In this document: positions 15,006-23,945 of the stretch, piece after piece | Layout of the letters: each line of letters begins with the position of its first letter | How positions within the stretch are numbered: the stretch's first letter is position 1 | Source: WGAB01 sp964406105 | GTDB taxonomy: Bacteria > Hydrothermota > Hydrothermia > WGAB01 | DNA: 35,818 nt | Direction of reading: 5' to 3' | NCBI GenBank assembly: GCA_964406105.1 | Contig: CAYOQK010000052.1 | Location: 1 to 35,818, forward strand | The notes under the pieces: generated by a model | Told to the model about the DNA's origin: nothing | Databases searched by the model: none | Seen by the model: the letters and a program-made list of their open reading frames with translations, nothing else | Position numbers and translations under genes: made by a program

Positions 15006-16241
15006 CTACTCCATCATGAGGGCTTGCAGGCCTGAGGCCACTTGGGGCAAACGGCGTTGCCACTCCGTGAGCGACCGGCTCACCTCCCGGTGGGCCTCCT
15101 GAAGCACGGGCCCCTGGAGCCCCAACTTGCGGGCCTCTTGGATTTCCATAAAGGCGGCGGTCTCGTCGGCGACGCGCACTCTGGAGCCCAATCGGAGTCG
15201 GCCTTCATAGGGGCCCCGCCACGGGGTTTCCAGCACCTCCCAAGTGTCCTCCTGGGGATTCCATCGGAGATCCAGGAACTCGGCGTTGGCCCGTTGCACG
15301 GGCTCCAGGCCCGTAAACAGCTTGAGTTCCCGGGCCAAGCCGGGGTCTAAGCCCAAAAGCAGGCGATCCATCTCCTGGGCTTCAATGTCCCGGATTAACT
15401 CGGCAATGGGTTTCTTCACCGGCCGCACGATGTCGCGGGTAAAGGCCTCGGGAAGGTCGTGGAACAAGGCTGTGAAAAAGGTATACTGCAGGGTTTCCGA
15501 GGGCCAGGTTTCCTGCTCCAGATACAAGAGGAACAAGGTGGTGATGGCCACAAACAGGGAATGGCCCAGCACCGTGGTCTCAGGCAGCCGCACCACATGG
15601 GCCCATCGGCGCTGGTACCGAAGCCGGCCCAGGGCATCCACCAACCGCCGGTACGCGGGTTGACAGAGCACCGCCACCGCAGGCGCCTGCACCTCATAGG
15701 CCCGTCGGCGGGCTCGGTGCTCGTCGGCAATCTCCTGCATTTCGGGATCCGTGGAATTGTGGGGGTGTAGGATGTGACGAAATTCCCAATCCGTGGCCAA
15801 GAAATGGGCAATCCGCACCAGAAAGGCGGGGGAAGGCTCGCCGTTCCCCTGACCATCGTCAAATAAAAACGCTTCCCAACGCCGGGCCAAGGAGGGGCAG
15901 AATCTACGCAGTTCCTGGCCGATCGGAGCCCCGATTTCCTCACGGAATCGCCGCCGATACCGGGGGTCAGCATCAATGCGTCGTTGGATGGCGGGTTTCA
16001 AATCGGTGCCCCCAGATCGCAACAGCACGCCAAACAGCAGCTGATGCACCAACTCCTCCCACCGTGACGAGGGCTCAGGCCCCCAGGACAGGCGGGCCAG
16101 GAGATAGGCGATCATGGCCTTATGGGCCTGTTTGTCCAATTCCCACAGGGGCACCGGCCGCAGTTTGTCGTTCCAGCGCTGAAGCGACGCCAGCCGCACC
16201 AGCCGTTGCAACAGGGCAGCAAAAGCCTGTTCTCGGCTCAT
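15006..16241 (-). CDS. HD-domain phosphohydrolase (YfbR-like core with N-terminal extension)
   Basis: The protein has 411 residues. The C-terminal half carries an HD metal site: H227 (LGHSLF), H261-D262 (LFHDLPEAFTRDIV) and an Asp in RVADETAAFME, the order seen in YfbR-type dNMP phosphatases. The N-terminal 200 residues are helical. They begin with a second HD-like start (LDKQAHKAMIAYLLARL) but show no HD pair, so they may be a decayed duplicate. ATG 16241 has GAGGAG 7 bases upstream and overlaps the stop of the FG-GAP gene (ATGA), so translation is coupled. The substrate is probably a nucleotide, but a phospholipid or signalling nucleotide is possible. Confidence 0.8.
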   Translation of the reverse strand: MSREQAFAALLQRLVRLASLQRWNDKLRPVPLWELDKQAHKAMIAYLLARLSWGPEPSSRWEELVHQLLFGVLLRSGGTDLKPAIQRRIDADPRYRRRFREEIGAPIGQELRRFCPSLARRWEAFLFDDGQGNGEPSPAFLVRIAHFLATDWEFRHILHPHNSTDPEMQEIADEHRARRRAYEVQAPAVAVLCQPAYRRLVDALGRLRYQRRWAHVVRLPETTVLGHSLFVAITTLFLLYLEQETWPSETLQYTFFTALFHDLPEAFTRDIVRPVKKPIAELIRDIEAQEMDRLLLGLDPGLARELKLFTGLEPVQRANAEFLDLRWNPQEDTWEVLETPWRGPYEGRLRLGSRVRVADETAAFMEIQEARKLGLQGPVLQEAHREVSRSLTEWQRRLPQVASGLQALMME

Positions 16242-17932
16242 GGTAATGCTCCTCGGGCCCACCGCACCAGTGTTTGGCGCCAGCGATGGCCCGCTGAATC
16301 CTTCGCCTCTAAAAAATACACGCCGGAGGGGGTTTCAGCAGGCAAGATCACCCGTAGGTTACCCTCTGCAGTGGGGAACACCTGCACCGGCACACGGCGA
16401 CCAGCAAGGTTCCAGAGCCGAAGAGACACCAGTTCCCGAGGGCCTCCCACATGGAACACCCGGCCCACCACCGGATGGGGCCACACCCGAAGAGGTGAGG
16501 CGGAGGAGACAGGGGCCTCTTGCACCTCCTCTTGAAGGTTCAAAAAGCCGAAGTTGCCCCGGGTTTCTTCCCAATTGGTGACCACCAGGTCCGGCGGAAT
16601 CCAGGGATAAAACACCTCGTACCGTGCCACCAGGCTTTCGGGTTCAGGGGGGATCACGGTCAGGGCACCCAGCTCAGGGTCCAGGTGGTACGCTGTTGGG
16701 GGAAGCAGCAGGGTTTCGCCCTGGCTCAACACCATCCGCACGGAGTCCACCCGAGCCACGGGCCGGCGATGAAGCCAAAACCACCCGCGGGCGGTGCCGG
16801 TGTCCAGGGGGTACAGGGTGTCCACTTGGAGATCTCCGGCGAGGTGGTGCACGGGGAAAAGGGTGACCTTCTCGCACACCAGATGCATAGAGTTGGACGG
16901 TTGCCAGGCCCAGGATGCGGTGGCCTCTAAACTCCCCTGGAGGTTCTGGTACACCGCCACGGGTTCCCACCAGCCGCCAGCGGCCAAGTCCAGCCAGCCG
17001 TCCCCATCTACATCGGCCAGGGCCACCGTAGAGCAGTAATTGCGGTCCTCGGCTGAGGTCCAGTTGGCAAAGCTTTGGAACACGCCTCCTTGGTTCAGGT
17101 AGAGGCGAAACCGCGAGGACCCGCCTGTTTGGCCGTTATCGGCGGTTACGAGGTCGGGCCAGCCATCGTTGTTGACATCCCCCAGGTCAATCTGGAGGGT
17201 TCCCCAGGTATCGTCTGAAAGCCAAGAGGGTTCATCATCAAAGGTGCCGCCCTGGTTCAAGAACACCAGATTGGGCTGCTGACTGCAGGCAAATACGAGA
17301 TCAGGCCAGCCATCCCGATTGACATCGGCAAAGGCAACGTCGTAGCCATAGTAGGGTTCCAGGGTGGTCCATACAGGCTCAGGGGTAAACAGGCCAGGTT
17401 CTCCCTCTGCGGTTAGGTTACGGTACAGGCGTTGAACGTCGGGTTGGTGGGAGTATGCCTCACCGCAGGCAAAGGCCAGGTCCAGGTCGCCATCCAGGTC
17501 AAAGTCCCCCAGGGCACAGGCGAAGCTGATGAACGCCTCTTGGGGCTGCCATGCGGGATCGGGCTGCAGGGTTCCTCCTTGGTTCAGGTACACTGCACTG
17601 TACTCGGGTTGCCACACATAGGCACGGGCGTAGTTGGCCACCGCCAAATCGGGCCAACCATCGTTGTTGACGTCGCCTACGGCCAGGTGTCCAGAGTACC
17701 GGAGGTCTTCGGAGATCCAAGAAGGTTGGGGGTTTAGGCTGCCGTTCTCATTGGGGTAAAGGTGATTGGGCTCGGCGGCCATGTCGTTGCCGTTGGCCAC
17801 GGCCAGGTCGGGCCAGCCGTCGCCATTGAAGTCTGCAAAGCCGCCCCCGGTGGAATAAAACCCTGGCTGGGACTCCCAGGAAGGTTGCGGTTCCAAGGGA
17901 ATCCCAGCCAGGATCAGGAACAGCAGGATCAT
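16238..17932 (-). CDS. Secreted FG-GAP/VCBS repeat protein with type IX-like C-terminal domain
   Basis: A short signal peptide (MILLFLILAGIP) is followed by about 340 residues of beta-propeller with six calcium-binding repeats of the type DxNxDGxxDL: ADFNGDGWPDL, GDVNNDGWPDL, GDFDLDGDLDL, ADVNRDGWPDL, GDVNNDGWPDL and ADVDGDGWLDL. A beta-rich middle follows. The last 80 residues (from about SPLRVWPHPV to the end, with NLAGRRV and PSGVYFLEA) look like a type A sorting domain of type IX secretion. Such proteins sit on the cell surface and bind calcium, sugars or other proteins. The ATG overlaps the korB stop (ATGA), an unusual partner for a cytoplasmic oxidoreductase. Confidence 0.87.
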   Translation of the reverse strand: MILLFLILAGIPLEPQPSWESQPGFYSTGGGFADFNGDGWPDLAVANGNDMAAEPNHLYPNENGSLNPQPSWISEDLRYSGHLAVGDVNNDGWPDLAVANYARAYVWQPEYSAVYLNQGGTLQPDPAWQPQEAFISFACALGDFDLDGDLDLAFACGEAYSHQPDVQRLYRNLTAEGEPGLFTPEPVWTTLEPYYGYDVAFADVNRDGWPDLVFACSQQPNLVFLNQGGTFDDEPSWLSDDTWGTLQIDLGDVNNDGWPDLVTADNGQTGGSSRFRLYLNQGGVFQSFANWTSAEDRNYCSTVALADVDGDGWLDLAAGGWWEPVAVYQNLQGSLEATASWAWQPSNSMHLVCEKVTLFPVHHLAGDLQVDTLYPLDTGTARGWFWLHRRPVARVDSVRMVLSQGETLLLPPTAYHLDPELGALTVIPPEPESLVARYEVFYPWIPPDLVVTNWEETRGNFGFLNLQEEVQEAPVSSASPLRVWPHPVVGRVFHVGGPRELVSLRLWNLAGRRVPVQVFPTAEGNLRVILPAETPSGVYFLEAKDSAGHRWRQTLVRWARGALP

Positions 17933-18807
17933 CGGTAAAGGTCCAGGATCTCCCAGTACTCGTCCTTGGGGGTGAGATCTTGGAGGGCAATGGGTTCCTC
18001 AGGGTTCAGGAGCACCTCTTCCTCAAAGGTGCGGGTTTGTTCTTCGTAGAAAATGCCCACCGGGATCTTGCCCTGGGCCTTGTACCGCATCAGGGTTTCC
18101 AGGATCTCTGCCCGGCTCTTGCCCGCCAGATCCTCCACCGGCGTGATGCGTTGGCGATACCAGTCATAGGTGTTGATGCGGTTGAAGGTTACACATGGGG
18201 AGATCACGTCCACCACCGAGAACCCACGGTGTTGGATGGCCTTCACAAAGATTTCCTTCAGGCCTTTGGGGTCTCCGGAGAAGCCCCGGGCCACGAAGGT
18301 GGCCCCTGCCGACAGGGCCACGGCGGCCCCGTCAATGGGTTCCTCCTTGGAGCCATAGGGCGACGAACCTGTCCGCATCCCTGGGTTAGAGGTGGGGGAG
18401 TACTGGCCCTTGGTGAGGCCGTAGATCTGGTTATCCATGATGATGTAGGTGAGGTCGGGGTTCCGGCGAGCCATGTGGACGAAGTGGGACATCCCGATGG
18501 CAAAGGCATCGCCGTCCCCACTGAAGCCGATCACCGTGAGTTTGGGATTGGTGAGTTTGATGCCCAGCATCACGGGCATCACCCGGCCGTGCAGGGTATG
18601 CACGGAGTAGCAGTAGATGTAATCGCTGATCTTGCCAGAGCATCCGATGCCTGCCACGGACACCAATTGGTGCGGAGGGATCTGGAGTTCGCTCAGGGCC
18701 ATCTTAATGGCGGCAAAAATCCCGTAGTCCCCGCAGCCGGGGCACCAACCGGGCTTCTTGGCCTCGTACAGGCGGGGCGTGAGCTTGATCTCGGTAACCG
18801 GGCTCAT
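17929..18807 (-). CDS. korB: 2-oxoacid:ferredoxin oxidoreductase, beta subunit
   Basis: This thiamine-diphosphate subunit of 292 residues belongs to a two-subunit ferredoxin oxidoreductase. C22 and C25 in WCPGCG, with C56 and a later Cys in SPCVTFN, are placed to hold the 4Fe-4S cluster. The thiamine/magnesium motif is GDGDA at 97-101, continuing to DNQIYGLTKGQ at 125-135. Together with KorA it oxidises 2-oxoglutarate or another 2-oxoacid with CoA and reduces ferredoxin, or runs the reverse reaction. The substrate is inferred from the KorAB-like two-subunit layout and is not proven. The ATG overlaps the korA stop by four bases. Confidence 0.92.
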   Translation of the reverse strand: MSPVTEIKLTPRLYEAKKPGWCPGCGDYGIFAAIKMALSELQIPPHQLVSVAGIGCSGKISDYIYCYSVHTLHGRVMPVMLGIKLTNPKLTVIGFSGDGDAFAIGMSHFVHMARRNPDLTYIIMDNQIYGLTKGQYSPTSNPGMRTGSSPYGSKEEPIDGAAVALSAGATFVARGFSGDPKGLKEIFVKAIQHRGFSVVDVISPCVTFNRINTYDWYRQRITPVEDLAGKSRAEILETLMRYKAQGKIPVGIFYEEQTRTFEEEVLLNPEEPIALQDLTPKDEYWEILDLYR

Positions 18808-20531
18808 GACAGCAACGCCTCCTTGATTTCCGAGGGCCGGAACGGCCGGCCGTTGTACTTCACCACCCGGCGAACCCTTCGGCCCAGGTGGTGCTCCACC
18901 AGGTACGCCAGTTGTCCTTGGTAGTCCACCTCGGCCACGTACACCTCTTTGTGGTCGGTATAGCGGTGAAGATCGTTCACATCAAAGGGCCACAGGGTAC
19001 GCACCTGCACCACGAAAAAGGCGCCTCCGGCCTGCTCCATGGCCTCCAGGGCGGCCCCGGTGGTCGTTCCCGTTACGATGAGCACCCGATCCGCCTCGGT
19101 GTTGCCGTATACCACGGGCCGAGGCAGCCGGGGCTTTGCGGTTTCCAGTTTCCGGAACCGTTTTTCCATTTGTTCCACACGGTTCTTGGCGTACGTGCTC
19201 ACATGGCCGTACTCGGTGTGCTCCAGGCCCGTGATCCAATGGATCCCTCCGGGGGTTCCTGGAAGGGTGCGGGGCGACACCCCGGTGTCTGTCACCTGGT
19301 ACCGGGGGAAGGCTGCCTCCGGGTTTTCAGGATTCACGCTCTGGGTGGGGTCCAAGAGTGCGCCTCGGTCCACGCGGGCGGCTGCCCGGGGAAGATCGGG
19401 TACGGTGTACTTGTTCTGCGCCAGGAATTGGTCCAGGAAGAACACCACCGGCATCTGGAACTCTTCGGCCAGGTTGAAGGCCTCAATGATGAGCAGGTAG
19501 GCCTCTTGGGCGTCCTTGGGCGAAAGGACAATCCGTGGAAAGTCACCGTGCCCCCCAAACACCGAGTGGAAGATGTCGCTCTGTTCGGTTTTGGTGGGCA
19601 TGCCGGTGGACGGACCTGAGCGGGTGGTGTTCACCAGCACCACCGGGGCTTCAATGGTGGCAATATAACCCAGGCCCTCGGTCATCAGGGAGAGCCCAGG
19701 GCCGGAGGTGGCGGTCATGGCACGAGCGCCCGCATAGGCGGCCCCTGCTGCCAGGTTGATGGAGGCAATCTCGTCTTCCGCTTGGACCACAACGCCGTTG
19801 TACTTGGGCAGGAACTTGGCCAGCCACTCCATGATCTCCGAGGCCGGCGTAATGGGGTAGCCGGCGTAGAAACGGCAACCGGCTACCAAGGCGCCGAAGG
19901 CGATGGCCTCGTTGCCGATCATCAGGTATCCCTTGGGCTCACCGTTTCGTTGGAGCCTCAAGTGGTGGGCGGGTAAACCCGCCTGCTGGAAATAGGCGTA
20001 GCCAGCGTCAAAGGCCTTGAGGTTGGCCTCCACGATGGCCATGCCCTTGCGTTTCAGGAACCGTTCCTTAAGGATGGCCTCCACCACCTCACGGTCCAGG
20101 CCGGTAAAGGCCGCCAGCACCCCAAGGGCCACGGTGTTCTTCATCACCTCGCGGCCGGCCACCTCTTGAGCGATCTTGCGCAGGGGCACGTTGATGACCA
20201 CCAGGTCCTCACGGACCGGATCCTGGAGTTCGCCGCGACTGCTCTCGTAGATGATGTAACCGTGGGGTGCGAGTTCGTGGGTGTGCCGTTCTATGCTGTC
20301 GTGGTCAAAGGCCATGAGCACATCAATGGCATCGGGGCGGGCCTGGACCGGTTTCTCATGGGCCCGGATGGTGTAGTTGGTGTGGATGCCGCGGATCTGG
20401 GAAGGGAAATCCTTGAATGTGATCACGTAGAGCCCCATGCGGTGAAGCACCAGGGCCAGGGTGTCCCCGGTGGTGAGGGCGCCGTCGCCCGCCTGTCCAC
20501 CGATGCGAACCGCGATGTCGTTCACCTTCAT
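18804..20531 (-). CDS. korA: 2-oxoacid:ferredoxin oxidoreductase, fused gamma-alpha subunit
   Basis: The 575 residues combine two parts. The gamma domain (about 1-185) starts with AVRIGGQAGDGALTTGD, and the alpha domain carries the family signature YPITP at 225-229 and QAEDEIASIN. This is the KorA layout. ATG 20531 is chosen because TAACAGCACG separates it from a strong GGAGG (plus 20542-20546); an upstream GTG/TTG extension would lie in the leader. The message has a leader of roughly 140 bases with a possible attenuator, so expression of korAB and the two genes downstream may respond to a signal. There is no delta ferredoxin subunit in the operon, so an external ferredoxin must serve it. Confidence 0.93.
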   Translation of the reverse strand: MKVNDIAVRIGGQAGDGALTTGDTLALVLHRMGLYVITFKDFPSQIRGIHTNYTIRAHEKPVQARPDAIDVLMAFDHDSIERHTHELAPHGYIIYESSRGELQDPVREDLVVINVPLRKIAQEVAGREVMKNTVALGVLAAFTGLDREVVEAILKERFLKRKGMAIVEANLKAFDAGYAYFQQAGLPAHHLRLQRNGEPKGYLMIGNEAIAFGALVAGCRFYAGYPITPASEIMEWLAKFLPKYNGVVVQAEDEIASINLAAGAAYAGARAMTATSGPGLSLMTEGLGYIATIEAPVVLVNTTRSGPSTGMPTKTEQSDIFHSVFGGHGDFPRIVLSPKDAQEAYLLIIEAFNLAEEFQMPVVFFLDQFLAQNKYTVPDLPRAAARVDRGALLDPTQSVNPENPEAAFPRYQVTDTGVSPRTLPGTPGGIHWITGLEHTEYGHVSTYAKNRVEQMEKRFRKLETAKPRLPRPVVYGNTEADRVLIVTGTTTGAALEAMEQAGGAFFVVQVRTLWPFDVNDLHRYTDHKEVYVAEVDYQGQLAYLVEHHLGRRVRRVVKYNGRPFRPSEIKEALLS

Positions 20532-20568
20532 CGTGCTGTTACCTCCACTGGGCTTTCCCCCGGGAGAC

Positions 20569-20610
20569 AAAAGAAAAACGCCAGGGGTGGACTCCCAGCA
20601 CCTCCTGGGA
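20569..20610 (-). promoter_or_regulatory. Possible transcription attenuator in the korA leader
   Basis: Read on the minus strand, CCAGGAGGTG (plus 20599-20608) can pair with CACCCCTGG (plus 20581-20589) with one bulged A, and CGTTTTTCTTTT follows, which is the form of an intrinsic terminator. A second hairpin, TCCCAG (20605-20610) with CTGGGA (20593-20598), uses the same 5' arm, so the two exclude each other. The structure lies about 40 bases before the korA ribosome site. No known riboswitch consensus was recognised; T-box was considered and not supported. Confidence 0.5.
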
Positions 20611-20680
20611 AACCCTCCCGGCGGGAAAAATCGTCGGTTGTGTTCAAAGTTTCGGCCTCCAAAAACTCCGAAGGCCCCAA

Positions 20681-20686
20681 ATTATA
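20681..20686 (-). promoter_or_regulatory. -10 element of the korA operon
   Basis: A perfect TATAAT on the minus strand lies 8 bases after the stop codon of the upstream nucleotidyltransferase gene. At 17-base spacing there is no recognisable -35, so an activator or a different sigma factor may be needed. Transcription would start near 20674. Confidence 0.45.
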
Positions 20687-20693
20687 AACCTGT

Positions 20694-21455
20694 TTACCCA
20701 GTTCCGGCCACCAAAGCCTCGGCTCGGGCCCAGTCCACCGGGGTATCCAGGTCGGTCCACCGGGTGCCAGGCACCACCAGCACCCCGGCCTGCTCTGCTT
20801 GGGCCACCCGTTGGATCACCTCGGTAACCCCAATTCCCTGCCGGCGGGTGGGGAAATACCGGAAGATGCGGGGCGAAGCCCGAAACAGCCCGGTATCCAC
20901 GGCATCCCAGGGGACCAATCCCTTGCCAATGGCCAGAATCCGGCCCGAAGCGAACTGGACGCGCGTGGCCTCCTCCACATCAATCCAAGGGCCCGGCTGG
21001 GGATCCACCACCAACCGGACAGTTAGAGGATGGGCCGGGGTCTGCAGCACCATGGCCACCTGCTCCGGAGAAAAGAGGTGATCGGCCATGGCAAACAGAA
21101 ACTCGTCCAGGCCCTTTACATAGGGCTCCACGAGACGGAGGGAGTCCCCGTTCTCCGTGCAGCACCACCGGGCATTGTGAATGAGAAGGAAAGAGCAGGG
21201 CCAGGCGTGCCGCAGCCGGCCCAGCAGGCTGGGCCAACGTTCGTGAAGCCGGCCGGTAACGAAGATCACCCGTTGGATACCCGCCCCGCAAAAAAGGCGA
21301 AGGTTGCGATACACCAACGGCAGCCCCCGCACTGGGAGCCAGGCCTTGGGAATGGGGCGTCGGCCCAGCCGGCTCCCGGCCCCTGCGGCCAACAGCACCA
21401 AGGTGCTCGGCCGCTTACCTGTGGAGAATCCAGACCTTTTGAACGTAGCGGTCAC
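20694..21455 (-). CDS. Nucleotidyltransferase, probably inositol-1-phosphate cytidylyltransferase-like
   Basis: This protein of about 253 residues has the sugar-nucleotidyltransferase start LVLLAAGAGSRLG with PKAWLPVRGLPLV, then ENGDSLRLVEPYV and EFLFAMADHLFS, and a C-terminal RWTDLDTPVDW. The ENGDSL plus M-x-DH combination is what I associate with CTP:inositol-1-phosphate cytidylyltransferase, used to make di-myo-inositol phosphate, a solute of heat-adapted organisms. This is a family-level inference. The partner CDP-alcohol transferase is not in the window. The start is uncertain: GTG 21455 overlaps the upstream gene by 41 bases, while an in-frame TTG near 21402 would begin directly at the nucleotide-binding strand. 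Confidence 0.72.
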   Translation of the reverse strand: MTATFKRSGFSTGKRPSTLVLLAAGAGSRLGRRPIPKAWLPVRGLPLVYRNLRLFCGAGIQRVIFVTGRLHERWPSLLGRLRHAWPCSFLLIHNARWCCTENGDSLRLVEPYVKGLDEFLFAMADHLFSPEQVAMVLQTPAHPLTVRLVVDPQPGPWIDVEEATRVQFASGRILAIGKGLVPWDAVDTGLFRASPRIFRYFPTRRQGIGVTEVIQRVAQAEQAGVLVVPGTRWTDLDTPVDWARAEALVAGTG

Positions 21456-23805
21456 GACGCCCTCTGGCCTCGGCCCAGTACACCCCTGAAGGGAGTCCTT
21501 GAAGGTTCAGGCTCACCCGTTGCCAACCGGCGGCTTGCCGGCGGAGCCGGCCGGTGGCATCCCACAGGTGGAGGGTCCAGCGTCCGGGCCCCTCCACGAT
21601 CACACGGAGCTCCTGGGGCAGGAACCGCAGTTGCCCTACGGTTTGGTGATCCGTTTCTCGTTCAGCCACCGAAGTGGTGAACCCAAAGTAGTAAAACACC
21701 CGGCGAAAGATCTCCAAACGCACGGAGTCTTCGTACACGGTTTCCACGGGGAACCCGAGATACACCACCTGCCCGGTGTCCGAAGAGGCGCCGAAGGGCC
21801 CGGTGTACTGGATCCCGGCTGACCACCCGGTGCCTCCCACATACTGGAGGCAGGAGATGCTGCCCCCGGTGGGGCCTACGCCATCCGGATAGTCTACGTC
21901 GTAATAGCCGTGGGTGCCGTCGTCAAAGGCAAAGGGACCGAGGTCCGAGAAGATGCCACCAGGCCGACCTTGAACCTGGTGGGTATTGGCGTCGTCCCCC
22001 AGGTACTGGGCCTTGAGGTACTGGCTGTAAAAGGCCTGATCCTGGGCGTCCCCATGTTCCCAGAGGTCGTAGCCGATCTCAGAGCCCGACACAAACAACC
22101 GTCCCCCTTGTTCCAGATAGGCCTGGAGGGCCGCCTGCTCGGCGTGAGAAAAGGCCAGGGTGGCTGTGCCCTCCTCACCGGAAATCCAGTCCACCGCTGT
22201 GTACTGCGTGAGGTCCACTGTGCTATCCTCCACGAAGTCGTTGGACGTGGAGTTGAAACCGATGCCCAAGCGTTGCAGGGCCAAGCCGTGTTCCACCACA
22301 TAGTCAAAGGTATTCTGAGTGCCCTGGGTTCGGTCAAAGCCGTTCACCACCAAAACGGGATTGGGAGAGGCCATCACCATGGCGCCCCCCACCTCGGTGA
22401 AGGGGGAGGTGCCATAGGCGTTGGTGGCCCGCACCTTGTAAAACCGCACCGTACTCTCGGGGAGCACCCCGGTGTTAAAGGCACTGCTGTACACATGGGC
22501 CACCAGCGAGAAACTTTCGCCGTCCTCGCTTTCGTACACATCATAGCCCGAGGCATTGGCCACCGGAGCCCACTGAACCGTCAACCGATAAGGGCCGGAA
22601 AGGTACACCCGAAGAGCCGTGGGCTGGGCCGGCGGCGTGCCTTCGGCAAAGTGGCTCGCCAGCTCCTCCCAGAGCTCAGGGCGGGTGCCATCATAGGTAA
22701 GCGCCCACATGCCGGTGCCCTGGATATCCTGGGCGTTGACGAGATCGTACTTGAGGCCCAAAGACGAATCGTTGTCAAACCAACACTGATACCATTGACC
22801 GCCTGCTTGATAGCGGTACCATGGCGTTTGGCTCTCGTTGTCCCAGAGCAAGCCGTAGGTTTGGGCCTCGGCAATGGCGGCCGTGTAGAGCACCGCACTG
22901 CCGTTTCCCACGGTGCTGGAATGGGGGTTGGGGCCCACCGTGGGCCATTTGTAGCCGTAGTAGGGTACCCCCAGGATGATCTTCTCCCGCTGGTTCCCGG
23001 AATTGGTCACCCAGTACTGCACACTCCCGGTCACGTTGTAAGTCCAGCCCGTGAGTGGAGCCACCGGCCCGGCCTCATCGCTCCCCGGCCAATGGAAATC
23101 GTACCCCATGATGAAGAGGCCATCGGTAACCGTGGCCAAGGTAAGGGGATCGTAGCGGTTGCTCCAATTGATCGCCGGCACATCTATGGTGAGGTGCTTT
23201 CCTCGGGCGTGCAGGGAGTCGGCCAGCAGGGTCATAAACTCATTGACCAGTTCACGGTCCGACGAATAGGGGAACTCAAAATCAATGTTCACGCCGTCGG
23301 CGTTGCCGGCCTCCACCTGTTGCAGGATGGTTTGGATGGCTGGATCCCGATAGGTGGTGAGGATGCTGTGGATGGCGTCGGCATCAAACACGATGATCAC
23401 CAGATGGGCTTCCACACCGTGGGCATGTGCCGAGTCCACCACCGGCGCCCAAGCACCCGGCCAGCCGTGGGCGTTGGCCACCTGCCCTGTAGCACTCAGT
23501 TCCACACCAAAGCAAGCAACGTGGGTGAGCAGGTCCCAGTGGATAAGGGTATAGGAGTCCAGGCGCCAATAGGGAAGGAACCCGTACACCGTGCGATACA
23601 AGAGCCTCGGCCGAGGCTGCAGATCCCGAGGACGCTGGAAACGCTCAGGGACAGGCACACGCACGTGCTGGTGGTACCGGTATTCCAACTGATGGATAGA
23701 GGGAGGAGGCGTCGTATGAAGCGAAGGCACATCAAAGGATTCCCCGGTTTTGGGGTCATGGCTCCCCAGGCTCAGCAGAAGTCCAAGCAGAATGAAACCG
23801 TACAT
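21415..23805 (-). CDS. Secreted GH18-like glycoside hydrolase, multi-domain
   Basis: ATG 23805 starts a signal peptide (MYGFILLGLLLSLG), and 796 residues follow. About 45-390 is a family 18 barrel of the YaaH/SleL type. The catalytic motif DGVNIDFE is at 170-177 with D175 and the proton donor E177, and MGYDFHWPGS and MWALTYDG follow. About 400-490 is a fibronectin type III domain. About 500-700 is an amidotransferase-like fold (VLVVNGFDR, ALQAYLEQGGRLFVSGSEIGYDL) often found in secreted enzymes. The last 80 residues resemble a type IX sorting domain (LHLWDATGRL, GLPSGVYWAEA). The substrate is likely chitin, peptidoglycan or another GlcNAc polymer. The reading frame stays open 225 bases upstream of the chosen start, but that stretch overlaps cstA. 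Confidence 0.85.
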   Translation of the reverse strand: MYGFILLGLLLSLGSHDPKTGESFDVPSLHTTPPPSIHQLEYRYHQHVRVPVPERFQRPRDLQPRPRLLYRTVYGFLPYWRLDSYTLIHWDLLTHVACFGVELSATGQVANAHGWPGAWAPVVDSAHAHGVEAHLVIIVFDADAIHSILTTYRDPAIQTILQQVEAGNADGVNIDFEFPYSSDRELVNEFMTLLADSLHARGKHLTIDVPAINWSNRYDPLTLATVTDGLFIMGYDFHWPGSDEAGPVAPLTGWTYNVTGSVQYWVTNSGNQREKIILGVPYYGYKWPTVGPNPHSSTVGNGSAVLYTAAIAEAQTYGLLWDNESQTPWYRYQAGGQWYQCWFDNDSSLGLKYDLVNAQDIQGTGMWALTYDGTRPELWEELASHFAEGTPPAQPTALRVYLSGPYRLTVQWAPVANASGYDVYESEDGESFSLVAHVYSSAFNTGVLPESTVRFYKVRATNAYGTSPFTEVGGAMVMASPNPVLVVNGFDRTQGTQNTFDYVVEHGLALQRLGIGFNSTSNDFVEDSTVDLTQYTAVDWISGEEGTATLAFSHAEQAALQAYLEQGGRLFVSGSEIGYDLWEHGDAQDQAFYSQYLKAQYLGDDANTHQVQGRPGGIFSDLGPFAFDDGTHGYYDVDYPDGVGPTGGSISCLQYVGGTGWSAGIQYTGPFGASSDTGQVVYLGFPVETVYEDSVRLEIFRRVFYYFGFTTSVAERETDHQTVGQLRFLPQELRVIVEGPGRWTLHLWDATGRLRRQAAGWQRVSLNLQGLPSGVYWAEARGRRDRYVQKVWILHR

Positions 23806-23811
23806 GCCAGA

Positions 23812-23817
23812 ATGGTA
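23812..23817 (-). promoter_or_regulatory. -10-like element of the GH18 gene
   Basis: TACCAT on the minus strand (4 of 6 consensus) ends 6 bases before the ATG at 23805. No ribosome site precedes the ATG. A weak -35 candidate CTGTAA lies 17 bases upstream of it. The arrangement fits a leaderless message. Confidence 0.35.
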
Positions 23818-23945
23818 TGGCAAGCCCGACACTTTTACAGCCCACGGGCAATGCCCCGGCCAACCCCAGGCCACAGGGCATCTCTCCTGGGAAAAGGGAG
23901 GCTGGCCCGGGATCCGCTGTCGCGCTGCAGAACCCTGGAAGGTCC

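Noticed and set aside
20532..20686. T-box or other known riboswitch in the korA leader
   Set aside because: The T-box AGGGTGG-type core and other known cores were not found; only competing hairpins can be supported.
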